Below, piece after piece: positions 24,737-33,620 of a stretch of 64,000 nt of DNA; the first letter of the stretch is position 1, and each line of letters starts with the position of its first letter. The translations under genes were made by a program, and so were the position numbers. The stretch is taken from contig NZ_JAMZEB010000002.1 in the NCBI RefSeq assembly GCF_024172165.1, forward strand, positions 2,377,501 to 2,441,500, read 5' to 3'. Below the pieces are notes generated by a model. It ran no database searches. It was not told the origin of the DNA and saw only the letters and a list, made by a program, of their open reading frames with translations. The stretch is from Nonomuraea thailandensis (GTDB lineage Bacteria > Actinomycetota > Actinomycetes > Streptosporangiales > Streptosporangiaceae).

Positions 24737-25833
24737 CCGGACACGACCTCCTCGACGGGCCTGAACGCGTACGGCAGGCCGAACGCGGACGGCCCGAACA
24801 CCGCCAGCGCCTCCGGGGTGCGCATGAGGGCGGGCGTGGAGATGCCCACGACCGTGATCCGCTGGCCGTACCGCAGGCTCTCGGTGGTGATCGGCTCGGC
24901 CTGCTCCGCCTCCAGCACGCACACCAGGTCGGGGACGACGCAGCGGGCCTGGCCGTCCACCAGCGCCACCAGGTGCTCGTTCTGGAACATCAGCTCCAGC
25001 TCGTGCCGCCCGTCGAACGACACGGCCACCGCCCTGCCGCGGGCGAAGCCCGCCTCGGTGCGCCGTTCGACGTCGGTGACCTTCCCGGAGAACAACACGC
25101 GCAGGTGCCCGTACAGGGTGTCGCGCAGGGCCTCGGCCAGGGCCGCGACCGGGTCGGACGCGCCCTGCCTGGCCAGCCTGAGCGTGCGGCCCACGGTCCG
25201 GGCCAGCGACAGCGTGCGCGGCACCGCCGTGCGCTTGACCTGGGCGCCGGTCATCGGGTACTCGGCGATGTGCGCCACGCCGCCGAGCCGGATCGTGACG
25301 CCGCGGGCCAGCCACTCCATGCGCGCGTTGTCGGCGCCGGTGTCGATGATCGTGGTCTCGCCGCGCTCCCCGGCCACGACCATCGGCGAGCCCGGCACCC
25401 CGTACACCGCGAACGTCTCCATCTGCAGCTCGGGGAAGGCGCGCCCCATGCCGTCGGCGTCCACGACGGGCAGGCCGGTCCTGGCGGCGACGACGAGCGG
25501 GATCATCGAGTTGATGCCGCCGCACTCGATCGGCATGGTCGCGCCGGCCCTCCTGCCCAGGTGCGCCTCCAGCGCGCGCAGCGCGGCGACCGGCTCGGTG
25601 CCGCGCGGCAGCTTCTCGTGCACCACCGTCGGCGCGCCCATCTGGGCGGTGGGGATGACCAGCGTGTCGTCGTCCAGCTCGTCCGGGTCGAGCACGGTGA
25701 CGGGGCCGTGCTCGCGGATGGCCTCGCGCACCAGCAGGTGCCCGACGTACGGGTCACCGCCCCCGCCCGTGCCCAGGACGGCGGCGCCGCGGGCCAGGTC
25801 GGGCAGGTCCTGCTCGGTCAGCTCCCAGCTCAT
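24715..25833 (-). CDS. DUF917-family protein (thiohydantoin desulfurase-like), copy 2
   Basis: A 372-residue DUF917 protein. Family landmarks: GAAVLGTGGGGDPYVGHLL near residue 16, AQMGAPTVVHEKLP near 63, IECGGINSMIPL near 101, VDADGMGRAFPELQM near 124, and FQNEHLVAL in the C-terminal domain. About half identical by eye to copy 3, which it follows with an ATGA overlap; the two may form a heteromer, as DUF917 pairs commonly do next to hydantoinase-type genes. Last gene of the leftward operon NCS1-hyuA-DUF917-DUF917. Its end overlaps the convergent HD gene. Confidence 0.86.
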   Translation of the reverse strand: MSWELTEQDLPDLARGAAVLGTGGGGDPYVGHLLVREAIREHGPVTVLDPDELDDDTLVIPTAQMGAPTVVHEKLPRGTEPVAALRALEAHLGRRAGATMPIECGGINSMIPLVVAARTGLPVVDADGMGRAFPELQMETFAVYGVPGSPMVVAGERGETTIIDTGADNARMEWLARGVTIRLGGVAHIAEYPMTGAQVKRTAVPRTLSLARTVGRTLRLARQGASDPVAALAEALRDTLYGHLRVLFSGKVTDVERRTEAGFARGRAVAVSFDGRHELELMFQNEHLVALVDGQARCVVPDLVCVLEAEQAEPITTESLRYGQRITVVGISTPALMRTPEALAVFGPSAFGLPYAFRPVEEVVSGQAAGEP

Positions 25834-26900
25834 CCGTTCGCCCCGACGGGGTCGAGGTCGTAGCCGAAGTACCGCGGCCCGGCCAGCGCCAGCCCCTCGG
25901 GGGTGTGCCAGCGCGGGTCCGCGGGGGCGGCGATGACCGTCACCCGCTGCCCGAACCGCAGCGCCTCGGTGGTGACGGCCTCGCCGCTCTCGCGGTCCAG
26001 GGTGCAGATCAGGTCGGGTACGGTCGCCCGCACCCGCCCGTCCACCTCGGCGACCAGGTACTCGTTCTGGAAGCGCAGCGTCAGCGCGCTCCCGGCGTCG
26101 CCGTCCAGGCCCGACAGGGTCGCGGTGCCGCGGGCGAAGCCGGTCACGGTGCGGCGCTCGACGTCGGTCACCTTGCCGGTGAACAGCGTCGAGCCGCCCA
26201 GCCGGGCGACCACGGCGGCCACCGGGTCCGCGTGCGCGGCTCGCGCTTCGCGGACCAGCCTGCCCAGCTCGGCGCAGAGGCTGAGGGTGCCGGGCACGAG
26301 CGAGTCGCGGGCCTGGGCGCCGCTCATCGCGTACGAGCTGATCATGGCGGAGCAGCCCATGTCGATGGTCGCGGAGCGGGCCAGGCGCTCGGCCCAGTGG
26401 TTGTCCACGGTGTCCAGGACGGCACGGTTGCCCTTCTCGTCGGCGATGGCCATGGGGGTGGCGCGCACGCCGTACAGGGTGGGCAGGACCATCTGGATCT
26501 CGGGGAAGGCGCGCCCCATGCCGTCGGCGTCCACCAGCGGCAGCCCGAGCTGCGCCGCCGCGACCACCGGGATGAGCGAGTTGACGCCGCCGGCCTCGGC
26601 GCAGGCGATGTGGGTCAGGCCACTGCCGAGGTGGCCGCTCAGCGCGCCGGCCGCGGCGGAGACCTGGTCGACCGAGGGCAGCTTCTCCACCATCACGGTG
26701 GGCGCGCCCATCATGGCCACCTGTACGAGGGCGGCGTCGTCGGGCAGCTCCTCCAGCGAGCACAGCTTCACGGGGCCGTACTCGCGCACGGCGGAGGCGG
26801 CCAGCAGCCGGCCGATGTGCGGGTCGCCGCCGCCGCCCGTGCCGAGGACGGCGGCGCCGGTCGCGATGTCGTCCAGGTCCGCCAGGGTGATCTCGCGCAT
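25830..26900 (-). CDS. DUF917-family protein (thiohydantoin desulfurase-like), copy 3
   Basis: A 356-residue DUF917 protein with TGAAVLGTGGGGDPHIGRLL, MMGAPTVMVEKLP, AEAGGVNSLIPV and VDADGMGRAFPEIQM at the same places as copy 2; copy 2 has ECGG where this one has EAGG. It starts 3 bp after the HyuA stop and overlaps copy 2 by 4 nt, so the pair is made together. Role inferred: a step next to hydantoinase-type ring opening. Confidence 0.86.
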   Translation of the reverse strand: MREITLADLDDIATGAAVLGTGGGGDPHIGRLLAASAVREYGPVKLCSLEELPDDAALVQVAMMGAPTVMVEKLPSVDQVSAAAGALSGHLGSGLTHIACAEAGGVNSLIPVVAAAQLGLPLVDADGMGRAFPEIQMVLPTLYGVRATPMAIADEKGNRAVLDTVDNHWAERLARSATIDMGCSAMISSYAMSGAQARDSLVPGTLSLCAELGRLVREARAAHADPVAAVVARLGGSTLFTGKVTDVERRTVTGFARGTATLSGLDGDAGSALTLRFQNEYLVAEVDGRVRATVPDLICTLDRESGEAVTTEALRFGQRVTVIAAPADPRWHTPEGLALAGPRYFGYDLDPVGANG

Positions 26901-26903
26901 GTG

Positions 26904-28454
26904 TCAGCGTCCCTTCGCGTCGGTGAGCTGGAGTTCGCCCACGGCCTTGGCCCTGATGCGGGTGGCGTTGCCGGGCAGGTACGGGATCGGCACCTCGTCG
27001 AAGTCCACGATCCGCACCGTCGAGGGGGACGCGCCGGCGGCCACGGCCCGGTCCACGGCCTCCTGCTTGGCGGCGTCCACGACGGCGTCGCGGCGGCCGG
27101 GCTCGACGGCGTACACGCGGTCCACCTCGCCGCCGATCTGGGCGATGGCCGCGCCGATCGCGTTGGCCACGGCGTAGTGGTCGGGCCGCCGTACCTCGCC
27201 CGCGCCGGCCAGCTCGTCCGGCAGCAGCACGGAGCCGCCGCCCACGGCCACGACCGGGAGCGGCTCGGCGGAGGTGCGCATGCGCTCCACCACGTCGGCG
27301 ACGTCGTCGGCGATGCGCCGCAGCGCCGCCTCGACCAGGCTCCTGTCCAGGTGCGCGACCAGGGAGGGGTCGCCGATCTCGGCCCGGCCCGCCGCCACGG
27401 CGATGTCGGTGGCGGTCAGCGTGCCGCCGCCGAACACCAGTGCCCTGGAGGTCAGCTCGTAGCCGACGGAGTCGGGGCCCACGGCCGCGTCGCGGACCAG
27501 GCTGCCCCCGCCGATGCCGATGGACAGCACGTCCGGCATGCGGAAGTTGGTGCGGATCCCGGCCACGGTCACGTCGGTCGTGGCCTCGCGGGGGAAGCCG
27601 TGCCGCAGCACGCCCACGTCGCTGGTGGTGCCGCCCACGTCCACGACCGCGCAGGTGTCCAGCCCGGACAGCACGGCGGCGCCGCGCATGGAGTTGGTCG
27701 GCCCCGAGGCGAACGTGGCCACCGGGTAGCGGCGGGCGAAGTCCACGTCCATGAGCGTGCCGTCGTTCTGGCTCAGGTACAGCGGCGCGGTGATGCCCGC
27801 CCCGCTGACCGAGGAGGCCAGGCCGTCCACGATGTGCGCGGCCAGCTCGCGCAGCGCGGCGTTGATGATGGTGGCGTTCTCCCGCTCCAGCAGCCCGATC
27901 CGGCCGATCTCGGAGGACAGCGAGATGGCCGCGTCCGGCAGCTCGGCGGCGACGATCTCCGCCGCGCGCGCCTCGAACTCGGCGTTGACCGGCGAGAACA
28001 CCGAGGTGATGGCGACGCTGCGCACCCCGGCCTGGCCCATGTCGGCGGCGGCCTTGCGCACCTCGGCCTCGTCCAGCTCGGCGATGTGCCTGCCGTCGAA
28101 CTCGTGGCCGCCGTGCACCAGGTAGCCGCGACCGGACACCGCCTCGATCAGCCGCCCGGGCCAGTCGACCATCGGCGGCAGCGACGCCCCCGCGGGCAGG
28201 CTCAGCCGCAGCGCCGCCGTCGGAGCCAGCCTGCGCGCCTCGACCAGGGCGTTGATGAAGTGCGTCGTTCCGATCATCACCGCCCGCACGTCCGCCGGGT
28301 CGAACGGCCGCTGCTCCTGCAGCCCCGCGATGGCGGCCACGATGCCGGACGTGACGTCGGCGGTGGTGCTGGTCTTGACGGCGGCGAGCACCTGCCGCCC
28401 GTCCAGGAGGACGGCGTCGGTGTTGGTGCCGCCCACGTCGATGCCGATACGCAC
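26904..28454 (-). CDS. Hydantoinase/oxoprolinase-family protein (HyuA-like)
   Basis: A 516-residue ASKHA-fold protein. Hydantoinase_A_N begins at the start: IGIDVGGTNTDAVLLDGRQ (ATP-binding); GTTHFINALVE follows near residue 70; the second phosphate loop is AVVDVGGTTSDVGVL near 272, and VGGGSVLLP near 425. GTG 28454 has a GAGGGG site and starts exactly at the first beta strand. These enzymes open hydantoin- or oxoproline-type rings with ATP. No HyuB follows; two DUF917 genes take its place, a known arrangement. Operon with the NCS1 permease 22 bp upstream. Confidence 0.88.
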   Translation of the reverse strand: MRIGIDVGGTNTDAVLLDGRQVLAAVKTSTTADVTSGIVAAIAGLQEQRPFDPADVRAVMIGTTHFINALVEARRLAPTAALRLSLPAGASLPPMVDWPGRLIEAVSGRGYLVHGGHEFDGRHIAELDEAEVRKAAADMGQAGVRSVAITSVFSPVNAEFEARAAEIVAAELPDAAISLSSEIGRIGLLERENATIINAALRELAAHIVDGLASSVSGAGITAPLYLSQNDGTLMDVDFARRYPVATFASGPTNSMRGAAVLSGLDTCAVVDVGGTTSDVGVLRHGFPREATTDVTVAGIRTNFRMPDVLSIGIGGGSLVRDAAVGPDSVGYELTSRALVFGGGTLTATDIAVAAGRAEIGDPSLVAHLDRSLVEAALRRIADDVADVVERMRTSAEPLPVVAVGGGSVLLPDELAGAGEVRRPDHYAVANAIGAAIAQIGGEVDRVYAVEPGRRDAVVDAAKQEAVDRAVAAGASPSTVRIVDFDEVPIPYLPGNATRIRAKAVGELQLTDAKGR

Positions 28455-28476
28455 GTGATTTCCCCTCACTTGTCTC

Positions 28477-29790
28477 TCAGACCCGCGCCTGCTCGGTACG
28501 GCCGGCCCCCACGCCCCGCACCAGCCCCAGCTTCCCGGCCACCACGTAGAGCACGAACGCGACGACCAGCGAGTTGATGCTGCCGAGCCCGATCTCCACG
28601 AACCTGCCCACCAGGGCCGCGACCAGCCAGATCACCAGCGTGGCCGGCACCCAGGCCGGAGCCTGCTCCGGCAGCCGCCCGCTCGCCCTGGCCGCCTCCA
28701 GATCGCCGCGCCAGCGCCGGACCACGAAGTACTCGGCCACCATGATCCCGGCGATCGGCGGGAACGCCACGCCGAGCAGCGTCAGGAACTCGGTGAACGC
28801 GCCCAGGATGCCGGCCGCGGCCAGCACGCTGCCCACGACGCCGATCAGCGCGGTGGCCAGGCCGCGGTGCACGCGCCTGCCGAAGACGGTGCCGACGAAG
28901 TTCACCAGGCCGAGGCCGGAGGAGTAGAGGTTCCAGTCGTTGATCTTCACGGTGCCCGCGACGATCACCAGGATGCCGACCCAGCCGACCGACGAGGTGA
29001 CGATGGTGGTGATCTCGCTGGTGCCGACGGCGTGCGCCAGCAGCACGCCGGCCATGCCGATGACGTACTCGCCGAGCGTGACGCCGACCACCGTCTGCTT
29101 GACCACGTCCGCGACGCTGCGGTTGAACCGGGTCATGTCCGGCGTGATGATCGAGCCCACGATGAACCCGCCCGCGACCAGCGTCGTCCCCTCCAGCAGG
29201 CTGAGCTGCGGGCCCGGCGGCGCCGAGGCCATCAGCGCGCCCACGTCGTGCCGGGACAGCTCGCTGATGATCGACCAGCCGACCAGGACGAGGAACGCGG
29301 GCACGGTGACGTACGCCGTCCACGCCATCGAACCGAAGCCCCACAGCACGATCGAGGTGACCACCAGCCCGAACACCAGCGACCAGCCCCACTCGGGCAG
29401 CACGCCCACCAGCGCGGCCAGCCCCTGAGCCGAGACCGCCGACTGGATGCCGAACCAGCCCACGAGGCTGATCCCGATGGCCAGCCCGATCAGCGCCGAC
29501 CCGGACCTGCCGAACCCCGTCCAGCGGGCCAGCATGGAGGTGGACAGCCCCTCCCGCATCCCGATGATGCCGACGAAGACGGCGACCACTTCGAGGATGA
29601 CGGCGCCCAGGGTGAGCGCCAGGAACGCCTCCCAGAACCCCATCCCGAAGCCGAGCGTGGCGCCGAGCAGGAACTGGCTCAGCGCGGAGACCTGGCCGAA
29701 CCGCTGAACGGCGACCGACCACCAGGAGTAGCGGGCGCTCTGGGGGACCCTGGTGAGCGCGTAATCGTCGACACCGACGGCTGAGGCCAT
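28477..29790 (-). CDS. NCS1-family permease (cytosine/purine/hydantoin type)
   Basis: A 437-residue, 12-helix permease. The NCS1 signature is visible from SWWSVAVQRFGQVSALSQF near residue 22 through GATLGFGMGFWEAF and IGMREGLSTSMLARWTGFGR near 76, with ITPDMTRFNRS near 216. The family includes CodB and the hydantoin transporter Mhp1. As first gene of the HyuA/DUF917 operon it most likely imports the heterocycle (hydantoin- or thiohydantoin-like, or a purine-derived ring) that the others degrade. Confidence 0.88.
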   Translation of the reverse strand: MASAVGVDDYALTRVPQSARYSWWSVAVQRFGQVSALSQFLLGATLGFGMGFWEAFLALTLGAVILEVVAVFVGIIGMREGLSTSMLARWTGFGRSGSALIGLAIGISLVGWFGIQSAVSAQGLAALVGVLPEWGWSLVFGLVVTSIVLWGFGSMAWTAYVTVPAFLVLVGWSIISELSRHDVGALMASAPPGPQLSLLEGTTLVAGGFIVGSIITPDMTRFNRSVADVVKQTVVGVTLGEYVIGMAGVLLAHAVGTSEITTIVTSSVGWVGILVIVAGTVKINDWNLYSSGLGLVNFVGTVFGRRVHRGLATALIGVVGSVLAAAGILGAFTEFLTLLGVAFPPIAGIMVAEYFVVRRWRGDLEAARASGRLPEQAPAWVPATLVIWLVAALVGRFVEIGLGSINSLVVAFVLYVVAGKLGLVRGVGAGRTEQARV

Positions 29791-29913
29791 GCCGGGCTCC
29801 TTCGCAGGCGGGGGTGTTGCTTAGCCGCCCACCATAGGAGCTGGTCAAGCGGGTGTCAGTGGTGACATCCCACAGCCGGCACGGCCTCGCTGTGCATCAT
29901 GCACACCCGGCGG

Positions 29914-31092
29914 TCACGCCAGGCGGGCCACCCCCTCCAGGAGGCGGTCCACGTCCGAGCGGTCGTTGTAGTGCACCAGGCCCGCGCGGACCGCGCTGCC
30001 CGTGTCGCGGATGCCGAGCGCGCCGGTCAGCTCCCAGGCGTAGCTGTGACCGCTCCACACGTTCACCCCCAGCCTGGCCAGGTGCTCGGCCACCTGGCGC
30101 GGGGCGTGGCCGACCACGTTGAAGTACGCGGTCGCGGTGCGCCTGGCCGGCTTGCCGTACACGGTGACGTGCGGCATCGTCTCCAGCCCTTCGACGAGCA
30201 CCGAGAACAGCGCCAGCTCGTGCTCCTCCGCGGCGGCCATCGAGGTCAGCAGGCGCTCGCGACGGTTGCCCGTGCCCGGCACCATGGCCGCGAGGTGGTC
30301 CACGGCGGCGGTCACCCCGTCGAGGTCGGCGAACGGCAGCGTGCCTGTCTCGAACCGGTGCGGCACCGTGTCGGGCGAGGAGGCCAGCTTGTCGGGCGCG
30401 ATCGTCTCCAGCAGCGCGGGGTCGGCGATCACGGCGCCGATGTGCGGGCCCGACCACTTGTAGGCGCTGGTGGCGTAGAAGTCGGCGCCCAGCGCCCGCA
30501 TGTCCACGGGGCCGTGCGGGGTGGCGTGCACGCCGTCCACGTACATGAGCGCGCCCGCCCGGTGCGCCAGCTCGGCGATGGCGGGCACGTCGGGGCGGGT
30601 GCCGAGGATGTTGCTGGCCGCCGTGACGGCGACGACCTTCGTCCGCTCGTTGATCAGGCCGGCGTACTGCTCGACGGGCAGCTCGCCGGTGACCGGGTCC
30701 ACCTCGGCCCAGCGCACGGTGGCGCCGGTCTGCGTCCAGGGGCGCACGTTGGCGTCGTGGTCCAGCCGGGAGAGCACCACCTCGTCACCGGGGCCGGCCA
30801 GGGCCCGGGACAGGCGGTAGGTGAGGGTGGTCATGTTCTGGCCGAGGATCACCCCGTCGGGATGGCCGCCGACCAGGTCGGCCACGGCGGCGCGGCAGGC
30901 GGCCACGATGGCGTCGGAGCGGTGGCTGGCGGGGAAGGCGCCGCCGACGTTGCCGATCCCCGTCCGGTAGGCGGTGGCGATGGCGTCGATCACGGGCCGG
31001 GGGGTCTGCGTGCCGGCGGCGCCGTCGAGGTAGGCGAATCCGTCGGACAAGGCGGGGTACGTGGCGCGTACCTCTTTGATGGGGAAAGGCAT
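29914..31092 (-). CDS. Cysteine-desulfurase-like class V aminotransferase (VC1184 type)
   Basis: A 392-residue PLP enzyme. PLP Lys lies in ATSAYKWSGPHIG near residue 222; the upstream Asp that binds the pyridine N is in MYVDGVHATPHGPVD near 197; GQNMTTLTYRLSRAL near 84 provides the phosphate pocket. The family (TIGR01976) is desulfurase-like but usually without a proven sulfur acceptor loop, and Cys is lacking in the active-site loop region seen here. ATG 31092 lies 9 bp from the oppositely oriented start of the next gene. Physiological reaction unknown; selenocysteine lyase or desulfurase activity is possible. Confidence 0.8.
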   Translation of the reverse strand: MPFPIKEVRATYPALSDGFAYLDGAAGTQTPRPVIDAIATAYRTGIGNVGGAFPASHRSDAIVAACRAAVADLVGGHPDGVILGQNMTTLTYRLSRALAGPGDEVVLSRLDHDANVRPWTQTGATVRWAEVDPVTGELPVEQYAGLINERTKVVAVTAASNILGTRPDVPAIAELAHRAGALMYVDGVHATPHGPVDMRALGADFYATSAYKWSGPHIGAVIADPALLETIAPDKLASSPDTVPHRFETGTLPFADLDGVTAAVDHLAAMVPGTGNRRERLLTSMAAAEEHELALFSVLVEGLETMPHVTVYGKPARRTATAYFNVVGHAPRQVAEHLARLGVNVWSGHSYAWELTGALGIRDTGSAVRAGLVHYNDRSDVDRLLEGVARLA

Positions 31093-31101
31093 GATATGTA
31101 G

Positions 31102-32148
31102 ATGCTCAACCTTCGCGACCTCAACCGTGCCACCCTGGCCCGTCAGCATCTTCTCTCGCGCCACGAGGGGGACGTGGCCGACGTGGTGCACCGGCTGGTG
31201 GGGTTGCAGGCGCAGGAGCCGCGCCCGCCGTACCTGGGGGTGTGGACGCGGCTGGCCGGGTTCGAGCGCGAGGACCTGCACGCGGCGCTGCACGCGCGCA
31301 CGCTGGTGCGCGCCACCCTGTGGCGGGCCACGCTGCACCTGGTGACGGCCGCCGACTTCGCGGCGTTCCGGCCGCTGGTGGCGCCCGTGCTGGCCGCGGC
31401 GGCGCGCCGCTTCGACGGGGTCGACTTCGACGCGGTCGCGGCCGCCGCCGGACGGCTGCTGGAGGCGGGGGCCATGACGTTCAACGAGCTGCGGCCCCGG
31501 CTGCTGGAGGAGTTCCCTGGCGTGAACGACCGGGCGCTCGGGTACGCCGCCCGCATGCTCACCCCGCTGGTCATCGAGCCGACCGGGGACCGCTGGAGCT
31601 TCCCGCGCGACCCGGCGTTCGGCCTGCCCGGCGTCCCGATGTCGCCCGCGGACGCGCCCGCCCTGATCGAGCGCTACCTGGCCGCGTTCGGCCCCGCCAC
31701 CCCCGCCGACGTGCAGACCTGGTCGGGGCTCGGCGGGCTGCGCCAGGTCATGGCCGGCATGGACCTGGAACGGGTGACCTACGCCGGGCGCGAGCTGTTC
31801 GACCTGCCCGGCGCGCCCCGGCCCGGCGGCGACGTCCCTGCCCCCGTGCGGTTCCTGCCCGACTTCGACACGCTGATCCTCGGCCACGCCGACCGCACCC
31901 GCGTGCTGGCCGAGGAGCACAAGGGCTTCGTCGCCACCAAGAACCTGCGGGTGCGGGCCGTCTACCTGGTCGACGGCTTCGCGGCCGGCACCTGGCAGAT
32001 CAAGCGCTCGGGCAAGAAGGCCAGGCTGCTCGTCACCCCGTTCGGCAGGGCCGATCTGGGCCCGCTGGAGGAGGAGGGGCTGCGCCTGCTGGCCTTCGCC
32101 GAGCCCGACGCCGGCTCCCTGGCACTTGAAGCGGTGGACGCAGTCTGA
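31102..32148 (+). CDS. AlkZ-like (HTH_42) winged-helix DNA glycosylase, copy 1
   Basis: A 348-residue HTH_42/DUF1006 protein. LVGLQAQEPRPPYLGVWTR places the QxQ pair at Gln36 and Gln38, the catalytic motif of AlkZ-type glycosylases that remove bulky N7 adducts or interstrand crosslinks. Three winged-helix units can be followed, then a beta-barrel end with VRFLPDFDTLILGHADR and KNLRVRAVYLVDGFAAGTW. ATG 31102 has GGGAAAGG only 13 nt upstream, inside the divergent gene. A paralogue with QGQ lies at 33621; the WS/DGAT gene lies between, probably in one operon. Glycosylase function is inferred from the motif. Confidence 0.8.
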   Translation: MLNLRDLNRATLARQHLLSRHEGDVADVVHRLVGLQAQEPRPPYLGVWTRLAGFEREDLHAALHARTLVRATLWRATLHLVTAADFAAFRPLVAPVLAAAARRFDGVDFDAVAAAAGRLLEAGAMTFNELRPRLLEEFPGVNDRALGYAARMLTPLVIEPTGDRWSFPRDPAFGLPGVPMSPADAPALIERYLAAFGPATPADVQTWSGLGGLRQVMAGMDLERVTYAGRELFDLPGAPRPGGDVPAPVRFLPDFDTLILGHADRTRVLAEEHKGFVATKNLRVRAVYLVDGFAAGTWQIKRSGKKARLLVTPFGRADLGPLEEEGLRLLAFAEPDAGSLALEAVDAV

Positions 32149-32173
32149 TTGGTTCGGTGGCGGAGGTGTGACG

Positions 32174-33604
32174 ATGCCACAGCTGACCGCCCTGGACGCG
32201 CAGTTCCTCCATTTCGAGACCGCCACCAACATCGCCAACATCGCCGGCCTGGCCGTGCTGGAAGGCGATCTGAACCGGGCCGACCTCCAGGCCCTGCTCG
32301 AACGCAAGCTCCCGTACGTGCCCGCGTTACGGCGCCGGCTGGCCACCGTGCCGCTGGGGCTGGACCACCCGTACTGGGTGCAGGAGGACGATCTCGACCT
32401 CGACTACCACGTACGCGAGATCGGCCTGCCGCCGCCCGGCGACGACCGGCAGCTCGCCGACCAGGTCTCGCGCCTGCACGCCCGCAGGCTCGACCGCGGA
32501 CGCCCGCTCTGGGAGATCTACCTGATCCACGGGCTGTCCGGCGGCCGCATGGGCCTCTACACGAAGATCCACCACGCGGCCGTGGACGGCATCGGCGGCG
32601 CCGACGTGCTGGCCGCGCTGCTCGACCTCGCCCCCGAGCCCGCGCCGCCGCCCCCGCACCCGCCCGAGCGGGACGAGCCGCCGCCCGCGCCGCTGGCCAT
32701 GGTGGCGCGCGGCCTGGCCAGGCTGGCGGGCAACCCCGCCGGCGCCGTGCGCTTCGCCGCCCGCGCCGTGCCGCACCTGGACGAGATCCCCGTCGTGTCC
32801 TGGATCCCCGGCGCCGCGGCCGTCTCCGGGCTCGCCCGCCGCCTGGCCGGCAGCGGCCGGGCGCCGGACCTGCCGGCGCTGCCCGCGCCCAGGACGCCGT
32901 TCAGCGGGCCGCTGTCCGGGCACCGGCGCTTCGCGTTCGTGTCGCTGCCGCTGGAGGAGATCAAGCAGGTGCGCAAGGCGTTCGGGGTCACGGTCAACGA
33001 CGTGGTCATGGCCGTGTGCGCGGGCGGGCTGCGCACGTGGCTGGCCCGGCACGGCGGGGTGCCGCGGCAGCCGCTGGTGGCCGGGGTGCCGTTCTCGCTG
33101 CGGGTCGTGGGCGACGAGGGGCCGGGCAACCAGGTGGCGATCATGACGGCGCCGCTGGCCGTCCACGTCGCCGACCCCGCCGCGCGCCTGCACCACGTGC
33201 GGCACGCCATGCACCGGATCAAGGACAGGTTCGCGCTGGCGCCCGCGCGGTGGCTGCGCGAGTTCAGCGAGTCGATGCCGGCCGCCCTCATGGGGCTGGC
33301 CTCACGCTCGGCGTTCGCGCTGGTCGGGCAGGCCGCGCCGCCGATCAACGTGATCATCTCGAACGTCCCGGGCCCCCAGTTCCCCCTGTACGTGTGCGGC
33401 GCGCGGCTGCTGTGCCACTTCCCCGTCTCGGTGATCACCGAGGTGAGCGGGGGCGTGAACATCACGGCCTTCTCCTACGACGGCTCGCTCGACATCGGCA
33501 TCGTCACCGACAGGGAGATGGTGCCGGACGCCTGGGAGCTGGCCGGCCACCTGCGCGACGCCCTGGAGGAGCTGCGCAACGCGGAAGGGAACTTGCCGCA
33601 ATAG
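32174..33604 (+). CDS. Wax ester synthase/diacylglycerol acyltransferase (WS/DGAT)
   Basis: A 476-residue acyltransferase. The catalytic HHxxxDG is HHAAVDG at His133-His134-Asp138. N-terminal MPQLTALDAQFLHFET, VNDVVMAVCAGGL near 272, and ISNVPGPQFPLYVCGARL near 397 are all typical. It makes triacylglycerol or wax esters from acyl-CoA at the membrane. ATG 32174 with GGAGG is preferred over an in-frame ATG at 32126 inside the previous gene. Codon 52 is a rare TTA (32327-32329). Its place between two AlkZ-like glycosylase genes is unusual. Confidence 0.92.
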   Translation: MPQLTALDAQFLHFETATNIANIAGLAVLEGDLNRADLQALLERKLPYVPALRRRLATVPLGLDHPYWVQEDDLDLDYHVREIGLPPPGDDRQLADQVSRLHARRLDRGRPLWEIYLIHGLSGGRMGLYTKIHHAAVDGIGGADVLAALLDLAPEPAPPPPHPPERDEPPPAPLAMVARGLARLAGNPAGAVRFAARAVPHLDEIPVVSWIPGAAAVSGLARRLAGSGRAPDLPALPAPRTPFSGPLSGHRRFAFVSLPLEEIKQVRKAFGVTVNDVVMAVCAGGLRTWLARHGGVPRQPLVAGVPFSLRVVGDEGPGNQVAIMTAPLAVHVADPAARLHHVRHAMHRIKDRFALAPARWLREFSESMPAALMGLASRSAFALVGQAAPPINVIISNVPGPQFPLYVCGARLLCHFPVSVITEVSGGVNITAFSYDGSLDIGIVTDREMVPDAWELAGHLRDALEELRNAEGNLPQ

Positions 33605-33620
33605 TTTCTACGCTGCTCGT

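Noticed and set aside
25905..28577. 890-codon plus-strand open frame opposite DUF917 and HyuA genes
   Set aside because: Repetitive Gly/Val/Gln/Arg translation, no ribosome site, fully explained as a shadow of three coupled minus-strand genes.
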